A stretch of DNA of 8,090 nt from Desulfatitalea sp. (GTDB lineage: Bacteria > Desulfobacterota > Desulfobacteria > Desulfobacterales > Desulfosarcinaceae). A model generated the notes under the pieces. The model had not been told where the DNA came from. It saw nothing but the letters and a program-made list of their open reading frames with translations, and did no database searches. Positions 1 to 6,438 of the stretch are shown here, piece after piece (position 1 is the first letter of the stretch; the number at the start of each line of letters is the position of its first letter). Location of the stretch: positions 1 to 8,090 of the forward strand of contig JABDRH010000496.1 in assembly GCA_013041835.1 (NCBI GenBank). Reading direction: 5' to 3'. A program made the translations under genes and the position numbers.

Positions 1-445
1 CGGCCATCAGCCGGGGCACGATTTGTGGCAAAAACATATAGCGCCACGCAGCCGCGCGGACCTGGGCCCTCGCATTGCGCCGATAGCCAACGCCATGATC
101 GACATCAGCGACGGCCTGGGAGCGGAGACGCATCATATCTGTACGGCCAGCGATGTCGGTGCGGTACTATACGCCGATGCCATCCCTGTGCAGCTTCAGG
201 TCCGGGCAGCAGCCGATAAACTGGGCGCCGATCCTTTGCAGTGGGCATTGAGCGGCGGCGAGGACTTTGAGTTGCTCTTTTCCATTGCGCCGGCAAATGT
301 GGAACGGTTGGCCGATATGGCCGAACAGGTGCATGAAGTCGGTCGCGTGCTGCCACGTTCCGAAGGTGTCACGCTACTCACCGCGGACGGTGAATCGGTC
401 CACCTGCCCAAAGGGTACGACCATTTCAATCCCCCTGTCGCATAA
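1..445 (+). CDS. thiL: Thiamine-monophosphate kinase, C-terminal part (5' truncated by window)
   Basis: ThiL phosphorylates thiamine monophosphate to thiamine diphosphate with ATP in the cytoplasm, the last step of cofactor synthesis. The reading frame is open from base 2 to a TAA at 443-445, so the true start lies upstream of the window; the TTG at 23 is not the start. Two family motifs are clear. MIDISDGL (bases 95-118) is the segment following the linker in ThiL/PurM-type kinases. SGGEDFELLF (bases 251-280) is the C-terminal-domain motif typical of ThiL. The sequence closes with a short Gly-Tyr-Asp-His-Phe segment like that of other ThiL proteins. About 147 residues are present, roughly the last half of a normal 310-330 residue enzyme. 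It converges with the helicase gene, with 43 nt between the stops. Confidence 0.92.
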   Translation, partial: GHQPGHDLWQKHIAPRSRADLGPRIAPIANAMIDISDGLGAETHHICTASDVGAVLYADAIPVQLQVRAAADKLGADPLQWALSGGEDFELLFSIAPANVERLADMAEQVHEVGRVLPRSEGVTLLTADGESVHLPKGYDHFNPPVA

Positions 446-488
446 TATTGATAAATAATTTCGTTGGGTTGCGATTTTTACCGGTCCA

Positions 489-2096
489 TCAAGATTTGCG
501 CGGTCGCCTGCGTGGCTGACCTTGGTTGCTGGACCGTCGGCCGCTGCCATGCGCCCCACCTGAACGCGATCCCCTTCGACCGCCGCGTCTGCCGCTGCTG
601 GCGCGTTGGCCGCCATCCCGCTCGGCGGGCTTGACATGCTTGGCAGGCGGGGGCTTGGGAATGTCCGCCAGCCACTCATCCTCGGGTTGAATGCACGGTA
701 GCTTGTTGCCGATAAGCGTTTCGATTTTGGGAATGAAAAAGCTGTCTTCTTCGTCGGCAAAACTGATGGAGGTGCCGGCCGCTCCAGCCCGTCCGGTGCG
801 GCCGATACGATGCACGTAATCTTCCGGATCGCGTGGCAAGGTGTAATTGATCACATGGTCCATGCCTTCGATGTGGATACCCCGGCCTGCCACATCGGTG
901 GCCACGAGAATGCGGATCTTTCCCGCCTTGAAATCATCCAAGGTACGAATGCGTGTCCGCTGACGGACGTCTCCGGACAGAACGGCGCAATCGATGCAAT
1001 AGCGTGTGAACAGATCGGCCAGACGTCGCGTTTCATCTTTTCGGTTGCAAAAGACGATGACCCGTTCGAGATTCTTCTTGGTGATGATGTTGTAGAGCAT
1101 GGCGTACTTCTCTTCGCGAGTGACGATATAAACCAACTGCTCTACGGAATCCACCGCCACTTGCTCGGGTTCAATTTCTACCGATACCGGATCCTTAGTC
1201 CATTGAGCGGACAAACGCGTCACCTCCAGGGTTAGCGTGGCGCTGAACAACAAAGTCTGACGTTTTGACTTGTGGGGCGTGGCGTAGATGATCTTGCGCA
1301 CATCAGGGATAAACCCCATATCCAACATGCGGTCGGCCTCATCAATGATCATGATCTCCACTTCGTCCAGGTGCACATCCCCCTGCCGTTTAAAATCGAG
1401 CAATCGTCCCGGCGTAGCCACCACGATATCCCCCTTGCTGCCGGCCAGTTGCCTCCGTTGCTTCTCATAATCCATGCCGCCGAAAACAGACACTGTGGTC
1501 AAGTTCGTATACTTGGTCAACTGCCTGGCTTCATCGGCGATCTGCATCACCAATTCACGGGTGGGACCGAGCACTAGAACTCGCGGGGCGCCCTTGCGTC
1601 TTTTCCCGGTACGGGTGTGTCTGAGCAAATGGGTGATGACGGTGATCAGAAAGGCCGCCGTTTTACCGGTCCCGGTCTGGGCACGGCCCGTAGCATCCTT
1701 TCCGGCAAGGGTGCTCGGCAGAATTTCAGCCTGTATCGGTGTGCAATACTGGAAACCCAAATCGGCTATGGCACGCATCAGGGTGTTGGGTAGATTGAGG
1801 TCATGAAAACGAACCTTGCCGTCAGCCGGTGGCACTTGATAGTCGGCGGGGTCCCATTTGGGCGCTTGCTGCTTCTTATCAATGGATTTGGGTGAGCGAT
1901 CGTCATGGGGCCCCTTTCGGGAGATCCCGGTTTTTTGTCCGGCATCCCTGTCACGCGGCGGTGATTTGTCGATGACGCACTGGTCCGCCCGGCTTTGCGG
2001 GACCTGGTTTTCAACGTGCAGCGCACGGGCCGGCATGTCCTTGCTGCTGAATGGAATCCCAATTTTTCGAAGAACGGATTTAAATGTATTTATCAA
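489..2096 (-). CDS. rhlB: DEAD-box ATP-dependent RNA helicase, RhlB type
   Basis: This is an ATP-driven RNA-unwinding enzyme of the cytoplasm; RhlB proteins help RNases degrade structured mRNA. All core motifs are intact: Q motif (F97, GFQYCTPIQ around 114-122), motif I AQTGTGKT (139-146), Ia PTREL (178-182), Ib TPGR (228-231), II DEAD (252-255), III SAT (285-287), IV VIVFCNR (346-352), [12 protein letters not shown] (399-409) and [10 protein letters not shown] (429-436). The segment after motif VI (SISFADEE, then PKIETLIG and DIPKP) matches RhlB better than RhlE. A basic Arg/Gly/Ser tail (about 484-535) probably binds RNA. At 535 residues it exceeds E. coli RhlB (421), mostly through a charged, probably disordered N-terminal extension of about 95 residues. 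The longest start is TTG at 2096, with a weak GAAAG upstream. An ATG at 2036 is the alternative, but its AAGGA lies only 1 nt before it. It is the last gene of the minus-strand block, 30 nt after its neighbour. Confidence 0.92.
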   Translation of the reverse strand: MINTFKSVLRKIGIPFSSKDMPARALHVENQVPQSRADQCVIDKSPPRDRDAGQKTGISRKGPHDDRSPKSIDKKQQAPKWDPADYQVPPADGKVRFHDLNLPNTLMRAIADLGFQYCTPIQAEILPSTLAGKDATGRAQTGTGKTAAFLITVITHLLRHTRTGKRRKGAPRVLVLGPTRELVMQIADEARQLTKYTNLTTVSVFGGMDYEKQRRQLAGSKGDIVVATPGRLLDFKRQGDVHLDEVEIMIIDEADRMLDMGFIPDVRKIIYATPHKSKRQTLLFSATLTLEVTRLSAQWTKDPVSVEIEPEQVAVDSVEQLVYIVTREEKYAMLYNIITKKNLERVIVFCNRKDETRRLADLFTRYCIDCAVLSGDVRQRTRIRTLDDFKAGKIRILVATDVAGRGIHIEGMDHVINYTLPRDPEDYVHRIGRTGRAGAAGTSISFADEEDSFFIPKIETLIGNKLPCIQPEDEWLADIPKPPPAKHVKPAERDGGQRASSGRRGGRRGSRSGGAHGSGRRSSNQGQPRRRPRKS

Positions 2097-2126
2097 TTTA
2101 GCGATCTTTCTAATATGGCAATTTTT

Positions 2127-2840
2127 CTATGACTGTTTTTGAGAATGACTCAGGTAGGGTTCGAACAAGTACCGTATTTCATCCAATGAGTCCTCGATGG
2201 CAGTGGGCATGGATTTGGCGAACATATCCAGCAAAATGATCGCATTCACCATGGAGTCATGTTTACAGGTAGACCGAAGTCGCTTGGCAAAAGCCATATT
2301 CACGATTTGGATCTTGTCATACAGGTCGCTAAGGCCGTGAAAGGTGGTATCGGCGACCCGGTTGGCTTGACACCTGAAATATTGGGCCAGCAAATAGCTT
2401 GAGGTGGCGCGCCAAATGGTCTCTTCCGTGCTGGCAAAAGGCAGATGAAACCGCGCCATGGGCTTGAAAAAAGCCGTTAGTGGGCACCCGCTCGTGGCCA
2501 TCAAGAGTCCCATTAGCGAACAAACACCCCTTTGAACCGTGGTTTTGTTGTAAACATAGCGCTCCTCGGCAACCACAATCACCATGGTTTCATCGTAAGA
2601 GAGCAACCGGTCGAAACGCCGCACCAAGGGCACCATGTTCAAGGCAGCCGGACAGCGTGGCGATTCGGCTGCGTCCAACGGGCAATTTGGGCATTGGAAA
2701 AAGTCGAGTGCGGTCCATTCGGGGGCAGGATCGGGCGCGATATTCGTTGTCTGCAGGCTGTTGGGGTCAAGAACGATTTGGAATAAATCGATATCTTCAC
2801 TCTCCATTTTGAATCGGTATTCGATTTTGATGGCCTTCAT
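2127..2840 (-). CDS. Conserved protein of unknown function, cysteine-motif paralog A
   Basis: This is a 237-residue soluble-looking protein with no signal peptide or clear membrane helix. I do not recognise a function; it may belong to a DUF family of Desulfobacterota (DUF6901 comes to mind, unchecked). It is clearly a paralog of the next gene upstream (2866-3576). By eye the N-terminal two-thirds align almost without gaps and the core is roughly 40% identical. Shared blocks are CPNCPL with a third Cys at CP (C50, C53, C63), an Ser-Tyr at 81-82, MATSGCP (114-120, C119), PMARFHLPFA (127-136), EET and YLLAQYF (149-155). The four conserved cysteines could bind a metal or form a redox pair; this is inference. 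The last 80 residues are more variable. The ATG at 2840 is supported by the paralog's similar N-terminal Tyr-x-Phe strand, though the upstream AGG is very close. The gene sits 25 nt after paralog B and 30 nt before rhlB. Confidence 0.85.
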   Translation of the reverse strand: MKAIKIEYRFKMESEDIDLFQIVLDPNSLQTTNIAPDPAPEWTALDFFQCPNCPLDAAESPRCPAALNMVPLVRRFDRLLSYDETMVIVVAEERYVYNKTTVQRGVCSLMGLLMATSGCPLTAFFKPMARFHLPFASTEETIWRATSSYLLAQYFRCQANRVADTTFHGLSDLYDKIQIVNMAFAKRLRSTCKHDSMVNAIILLDMFAKSMPTAIEDSLDEIRYLFEPYLSHSQKQS

Positions 2841-2865
2841 CCTGTTCTTTTTTTAACGGACACCA

Positions 2866-3576
2866 TCAGTCGGCATAGCGGCCGGAGAAAATGTACTCCA
2901 AACCACTGAGACTGTAGTCGATCTCCATCGACAAGAAGGAAGACAGTGAATGCAGAGTGACAATGGCGTTTTTATCCGCGTCTTCGCTGCCAACGCTATT
3001 GATGCGGTTCAACAGGCCTTCATTGACCAACTGGACTTTGCTGTAGTGACGTTCCAGGGACTTGAAGTCGAATCTCATACCCGGACTATCCTTGTACTTG
3101 AAGTACTGGGCCAGCAGGTACATGGAGGCGGTCCGCACCGTCGTTTCTTCGATGGTGGCGAAAGGCAAATGGAACCTGGCCATGGGCTTTAAAAACTCCA
3201 TAACCGGGCAATCACTGGTGGCCATAATCACACCGAATATGGCCGACAGCCCCTCCATAACGGATGTCTCTTTGCTGTATGAGCGCTCGGTGGTGCTGCA
3301 GACCACGTTGCAGTCATGGTAAGAGAAGACCGATTTAAACGCCTCAACCAGTTCCATGATATTCACAGCGATGGGGCAATATGGATGCACATCCACGGAC
3401 AAAGGGCACTGCTTGCATTGTTGGTAGGAAAGCTTGATCCAATCAGGCGGCGAGGTGATGGCCGCCACGGGGAACAAACTCAACGTTTCCGGATCAAGCG
3501 CAATCGCATAGTCCTTGACATGGCCGTCCATAAACTGGAATTGGTATCGAAATTCAAACGGGCGCCTTTTCAGCAT
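2866..3576 (-). CDS. Conserved protein of unknown function, cysteine-motif paralog B
   Basis: This 236-residue protein is the tandem paralog of the gene at 2127-2840, with the same order of conserved blocks. These are CKQCPL and CP (C54, C57, C67), Ser-Tyr at 85-86, MATSDCP (118-124, C123), PMARFHLPFA (131-140), EET and YLLAQYF (153-159). The shared CxxC-x9-C...C pattern suggests a structural or redox role for the cysteines, but no catalytic family is recognisable. Beta-strand-like segments lead (FRYQFQF, DYAIALDPETL). The second half looks helical. No transmembrane helix or export signal is seen, so it is probably cytoplasmic. The ATG start is firm: a strong AAGGAGG lies 9 nt upstream. It lies 39 nt downstream of the coiled-coil membrane protein gene, consistent with co-transcription. 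Function unknown. Confidence 0.87.
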   Translation of the reverse strand: MLKRRPFEFRYQFQFMDGHVKDYAIALDPETLSLFPVAAITSPPDWIKLSYQQCKQCPLSVDVHPYCPIAVNIMELVEAFKSVFSYHDCNVVCSTTERSYSKETSVMEGLSAIFGVIMATSDCPVMEFLKPMARFHLPFATIEETTVRTASMYLLAQYFKYKDSPGMRFDFKSLERHYSKVQLVNEGLLNRINSVGSEDADKNAIVTLHSLSSFLSMEIDYSLSGLEYIFSGRYAD

Positions 3577-3585
3577 TTTCGTGCC

Positions 3586-3592
3586 CCTCCTT
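3586..3592 (-). promoter_or_regulatory. Ribosome binding site of paralog B
   Basis: On the minus strand this reads AAGGAGG, a near-perfect Shine-Dalgarno, 9 nt before the ATG at 3576. It fixes the start of the protein. It is the strongest ribosome binding site in the minus-strand block; paralog A has only a weak one. Confidence 0.8.
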
Positions 3593-3615
3593 GAGACCTT
3601 ATATCATAAACCGCA

Positions 3616-4131
3616 TTATTGACCAACGTCGTGGGAAGGATTGTTTTTTCCCGCTGCCGAATCCGGGTCCACTTCGGCATCCGCACGCCTGGTTTTGACT
3701 GCATGCATCAAGCTTGCCACGGCCTCCTTTAACTGGACATTTTTTGCCTTTAAATCATTTATTTTCTGATGATACGTTTGTTTGATTTCTTCCAGCTCCT
3801 CGTTGAGAGTCTTTTCTTTATTGGAAAATTCCGCTTCAAGCCGTTGACGGAGCTTCTCTGCGGCCCGTTGTTCGTTCTCGGCCTTGGCAGTGGCCCTTGC
3901 CAACACCTCGTCAGCGCGGCGGTACTTGTGCGACGCTTGAACCTTGAGCTTATACGCCCAGGCTAAAGGGAAAACGATCAAAAGCCCCAGAATGGCAACC
4001 AGACGCAGGTAAAGTGCAACATCCAGATGCCCCTGCAGCCACTGCTTAAAAAACGACACATCAGCCAGGGCAGCCAGCAGGATCATGACCATCAGCAGCG
4101 TTAGCATGCTGATTTTTGCGATGTATCGCAT
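3616..4131 (-). CDS. Small inner-membrane protein with two helices and a coiled-coil tail, function unknown
   Basis: This is a 171-residue protein. Two hydrophobic segments, about residues 8-24 and 41-59, flank a short loop and predict a helical hairpin in the inner membrane. From about residue 65 to 147 the chain is charged and heptad-like (runs of Glu, Lys, Gln, Leu, such as EKLRQRLEAEF and LNEELEEIKQ), indicating a long coiled coil. By the positive-inside rule (KLKVQASHKYRR after helix 2) the coiled coil probably lies in the cytoplasm. The last 20 residues are polar. No enzymatic motif is present, and I do not recognise a family. The start is supported by GAGGAG 5 nt before the ATG. The gene is 23 nt downstream of the LolC-like permease and 39 nt upstream of paralog B, so it could be a partner or scaffold for either; that is inference. 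Confidence 0.83.
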   Translation of the reverse strand: MRYIAKISMLTLLMVMILLAALADVSFFKQWLQGHLDVALYLRLVAILGLLIVFPLAWAYKLKVQASHKYRRADEVLARATAKAENEQRAAEKLRQRLEAEFSNKEKTLNEELEEIKQTYHQKINDLKAKNVQLKEAVASLMHAVKTRRADAEVDPDSAAGKNNPSHDVGQ

Positions 4132-4154
4132 TCGATCTCCTCTATTCTATCGGC

Positions 4155-5375
4155 CTATCGATACCGCACGCCATTGACCGGCAGCATCCGTGCGGCCTTC
4201 ATGGCTGGATAAAGTGACGCTAAAATAGAGATACACAAAGTGCCGAGGGCGATCACCAACATATCAGGCAAAGCGATTTTTACCGGCAGGGTGGTCAGAT
4301 AATAAACATTGCCAGGAAGTTCCACGAATGGATAATGGGCCAGGATGAAACAGACCCCCAGTCCAGCGCAGCATCCCAGAAAAACCCCGGTCAGACCGAT
4401 GACAATGCCTTTGCCCAAGAAGATGCGTTGAACACTGCCGCGATCGGCTCCCATCACCTTGAGAATGGCGATATCCCGCACTTTATCCTTCACCATCATG
4501 ATCAGGGCACTAACGATATTAAACGCCGCAACGATAATGATGAGGGATAAAATGACGTACATCAAGATTTTCTGCAGCGCCAACATGGAAAACAGATTTC
4601 GATGGGCAGATTGCCAGTTGTTGGCCCAGTAGGCGTCTCCGAGGACGACCTTGATTTGATGGCCAATCCCGGCCGCATGATCAGGATTCGTCACACGCAC
4701 TTCGATGCCCGTGGCCATATCGCCAATCCCCATCACCCGCTGCAGATGATGCATGTTCATGAACCCCATGACACCATCGAATTGGTGCATGCCGGTATCG
4801 TACAACCCAACCAGCTTGAGCCGCTGCATGCCGGGCAATCCATTGGACTGCCGGGGGCCGACCAGCATGAGCATGACCCCATCCCCTACCTCCATCTTGA
4901 GCTTGTCGGCCAACACCTTGCCCAATACAATGGGCAACGCTGGTTGACCTGCCGATACCATCCTCAGCAACCGGGCCGGTGCCTGCTCCTCCAAAGCATC
5001 GATTTGCAGTAGGGTCCGATCCGGATCAAGGCCCTTGAGTACCACCGCCGACACACCGGCAGCCGAGCGAAGCATGCCCTGAGAATTGACGTAGGCTGCC
5101 GATGAAGCAACCGACGGCTGTGCGTCGATGGTCTTTAGCACCTGTTCGTAATCGCTGATCAAGGTATTGAAGCGCCCAATGTGGATATGGGCCTCGACGC
5201 CAATAATACGCCGCCGAAGCTCTGATTGGAAACCGGTCATGACGGCAATGACGACGATAAGCACCATTACTCCGACACCGACACCCGAGGTGGCCAGAAT
5301 GTTGATAAGCGGCACCAATCGGCGCTGGTTTCTGATTTTCAGAAAACGCCGTGCCACAAATGTCTCAAATGCCAT
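4155..5375 (-). CDS. lolC: Lipoprotein-releasing ABC transporter permease, LolC/LolE family
   Basis: LolC/LolE permeases act with the ATPase LolD in the inner membrane to extract lipoproteins and pass them to LolA. This 406-residue protein has the family length and layout. TM1 is at about 23-48, followed by the signature MTGFQSELRRRIIG (46-59). A large periplasmic domain (about 60-265) comes next, then three TM helices at about 268-294, 318-345 and 372-390. Strong LolC-type blocks are NIVSALIMMVKDKVRDIAIL (286-305) with KVMGA (306-310), and the C-terminal ASLYPAMKAAR (386-396). Residues 172-185, containing a Pro-Gly-Met-Gln-Arg, lie where E. coli LolC has the hook that binds LolA, so LolC is more likely than LolE. 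The gene overlaps the GNAT gene by 11 nt. No LolD gene lies next to it, which is unusual. An MacB/FtsX-type permease with another substrate is possible but less likely. Confidence 0.88.
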   Translation of the reverse strand: MAFETFVARRFLKIRNQRRLVPLINILATSGVGVGVMVLIVVIAVMTGFQSELRRRIIGVEAHIHIGRFNTLISDYEQVLKTIDAQPSVASSAAYVNSQGMLRSAAGVSAVVLKGLDPDRTLLQIDALEEQAPARLLRMVSAGQPALPIVLGKVLADKLKMEVGDGVMLMLVGPRQSNGLPGMQRLKLVGLYDTGMHQFDGVMGFMNMHHLQRVMGIGDMATGIEVRVTNPDHAAGIGHQIKVVLGDAYWANNWQSAHRNLFSMLALQKILMYVILSLIIIVAAFNIVSALIMMVKDKVRDIAILKVMGADRGSVQRIFLGKGIVIGLTGVFLGCCAGLGVCFILAHYPFVELPGNVYYLTTLPVKIALPDMLVIALGTLCISILASLYPAMKAARMLPVNGVRYR

Positions 5376-5868
5376 GGTGCCCCCCCATTGATACGGGAAC
5401 CCTCAGTCGTTTCGGATACGGTCCGGGGTCCGAATCCGCAATCGCTGTTGCGCCGGCCGCCTTTTCAAAAAAAACCGGTTCACCGGCATTACCGATAATT
5501 CCATAGGCAAAACCGCAGCTTTTCAGTTCGTATAAACAAGTCAGCAGCAGCGCACGGCCGACACCCTTGGCACGTTGGTCCACAGCGATGCCGATGGGGC
5601 CCACGAAATTGACAAAGGTCGTATCCAGGCAGCAGAATCCCGCGATTTCCTGATGGCATACGGCAAGGTACAGCCCAATAGGCGATCGACCGAAGGCGGT
5701 TCGACTCTCCTGAACCCACAGCGGATTGAACTTTTTGCTCACCCACCTTAAAAGATCATCCTGTTCAAAGGCCATGGCACGGCGAATCATCACACCCCTT
5801 GAAGCCGCGACGCCCACCGCCGCGTCCAGGGCAGGCAATGCATAGAGCTTGACCAACATATCCGTCAT
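5365..5868 (-). CDS. GNAT-family N-acetyltransferase
   Basis: This is a 167-residue protein predicted to transfer an acetyl group from acetyl-CoA to an amine of a small molecule or protein; the substrate is not predictable. The acetyl-CoA-binding motif A is visible as IAVDQRAKGVGRALL (94-108), with the Q/R-x-x-G-x-G core. It is followed by a helix (CLYELKSCGF) and by the usual strand and FFEKAAGA (133-140) of motif B. An N-terminal segment of about 25 residues precedes the domain. The start could be the ATG at 5868 or the in-frame ATG at 5859; the upstream site has only a weak GAG. It is the first gene of the minus-strand block, and its stop lies inside the LolC-like gene, suggesting translational coupling. 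Any promoter should lie in the 5869-6183 intergenic region. Confidence 0.8.
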   Translation of the reverse strand: MTDMLVKLYALPALDAAVGVAASRGVMIRRAMAFEQDDLLRWVSKKFNPLWVQESRTAFGRSPIGLYLAVCHQEIAGFCCLDTTFVNFVGPIGIAVDQRAKGVGRALLLTCLYELKSCGFAYGIIGNAGEPVFFEKAAGATAIADSDPGPYPKRLRVPVSMGGHHGI

Positions 5869-5993
5869 GGGTTTCTCAGTTTTTGTTTACCAAAAGTGAT
5901 CATTACCATTTGCCATCCTGTGTTGGCCGGGAGGGGGGCGGTACCGGCAGCCTTTTGGACCTCGATTTCAACTCAAACGAAACAAGATATAAC

Positions 5994-6006
5994 TTATTAA
6001 CAATAA
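5994..6006. repeat. Short AT-rich inverted repeat
   Basis: TTATT-AAC-AATAA is a perfect 5-3-5 inverted repeat inside the AT-rich patch between the divergent genes. It may be a regulator site or simply a product of AT richness. Confidence 0.3.
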
Positions 6007-6032
6007 ATGATATTTTTAACAAGAGGGATCTG

Positions 6033-6053
6033 CCGCTGAAATGTTAACAGCGG
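6033..6053. repeat. Inverted repeat with 6-bp arms
   Basis: CCGCTG (6033-6038) and CAGCGG (6048-6053) are perfect complements around a 9-nt loop. No T run follows on either strand, so it does not look like an intrinsic terminator. It could be an operator or an mRNA hairpin. Confidence 0.4.
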
Positions 6054-6080
6054 AATAATGCGTTCATGTACGGTAAGGCA

Positions 6081-6108
6081 TTGACTCGTCGGCCAATCTG
6101 AAAATAAC
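6081..6108 (+). promoter_or_regulatory. Candidate sigma70 promoter for the RHH gene
   Basis: TTGACT (6081-6086) followed 16 nt later by AATAAC (6103-6108) is an acceptable -35/-10 pair. It would start transcription near 6115, about 70 nt before the ATG at 6184. The -10 is only a partial match (4 of 6), so the call is tentative. Confidence 0.35.
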
Positions 6109-6121
6109 GTAGTGTTAGCAG

Positions 6122-6134
6122 TCACAAGCTGTGA
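6122..6134. promoter_or_regulatory. Palindrome downstream of candidate promoter, possible operator
   Basis: TCACA-AGC-TGTGA is a perfect inverted repeat with 5-bp arms, sitting just after the expected transcription start of the RHH gene. RHH regulators often repress themselves at short inverted or direct repeats in this position, so autoregulation is a reasonable inference. The arms are in the opposite order to a CRP site. Confidence 0.35.
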
Positions 6135-6169
6135 TAACTTAACGCCCCCCTTCCCAGGCAGGTTGATTC

Positions 6170-6174
6170 AAGGA
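6170..6174 (+). promoter_or_regulatory. Ribosome binding site of the RHH gene
   Basis: AAGGA lies 9 nt before the ATG at 6184. It selects this ATG over the upstream in-frame GTG at 6112, which has no comparable site. Confidence 0.65.
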
Positions 6175-6183
6175 CGATTGCCC

Positions 6184-6417
6184 ATGACAACTTTAAAAGA
6201 ACGGCGCAAGACGGACAGGGAACGTCAGCAGCGCTGGCGCGCAAATCAAACACGACAAGGCAAAAAGCAGATCTCGGCGATGATTTCACTCAAAGCGCAA
6301 CTCATTCTTAGCCGAGAAAAGCGCCGCACTCGGACCACGACATCGGAAGTCATCGAAAGAGCCATTCTCGAGCTCGCCACGACGGCCCGTACAGACACCT
6401 CCCAAGGAGGTCAATAG
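6184..6417 (+). CDS. Ribbon-helix-helix (CopG/Arc-like) DNA-binding protein
   Basis: This is a 77-residue basic protein. Residues 1-27 are highly charged (KERRKT, DRERQQRWR) and may add DNA contacts. Residues 28-66 fit an RHH fold: a short strand KQISAMIS (28-35), helix 1 from LKAQLILSREKR, then a turn and the helix 2 pattern TTSEVIERAILEL (52-64). RHH dimers insert the paired strand into the DNA major groove, as in transcriptional repressors and many antitoxins. The start is the ATG at 6184, set by AAGGA 9 nt upstream. An upstream in-frame GTG would add a 24-residue Pro/Cys-containing stretch that does not resemble the family. No toxin gene is adjacent: the downstream neighbour is larE, converging with 21 nt between stops. 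A stand-alone regulator is more likely than an antitoxin. Palindromes upstream may be its own operator. Confidence 0.78.
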   Translation: MTTLKERRKTDRERQQRWRANQTRQGKKQISAMISLKAQLILSREKRRTRTTTSEVIERAILELATTARTDTSQGGQ

Positions 6418-6438
6418 GATAGCCAGTGTTTTTTGATC

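Larger units (their letters stand above)
5869..6183. other. Intergenic region between divergent GNAT and RHH genes
   Basis: This 315-nt stretch has no convincing gene. It holds a G-rich run near 5928-5942, an AT-rich patch near 5976-6024 suitable for promoters in either direction, and three short inverted repeats (5994-6006, 6033-6053, 6122-6134). There is also a candidate promoter for the plus-strand gene at 6081-6108. On the minus strand the best match for the GNAT operon is TTGTTA-N17-TAATAA within the AT-rich patch, which is weak. A GTG at 6112 is in frame with the RHH gene but lacks a ribosome binding site, so I treat that part as leader. Confidence 0.6.

Noticed and set aside
446..488. 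Bidirectional terminator between thiL and the helicase gene
   Set aside because: There is a TTTTT run, but I could not find a stem of useful length beside it.
810..1235. Plus-strand open frame of 141 codons opposite the helicase gene
   Set aside because: It lies antisense to the conserved C-terminal helicase core, has no recognisable domain, and is explained by codon bias of the real gene.
4602..5012. Plus-strand open frame opposite the LolC-like gene
   Set aside because: It is antisense to the periplasmic domain of a clear gene and rich in His/Pro/Met, as expected for a shadow frame.
5928..5942. G-rich run as a G-quadruplex
   Set aside because: The G tracts are uneven and do not give four clean runs of three.
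6112..6183. Upstream GTG start for the RHH gene
   Set aside because: It has no ribosome binding site, would place the candidate operator inside the gene, and adds residues unlike an RHH protein.
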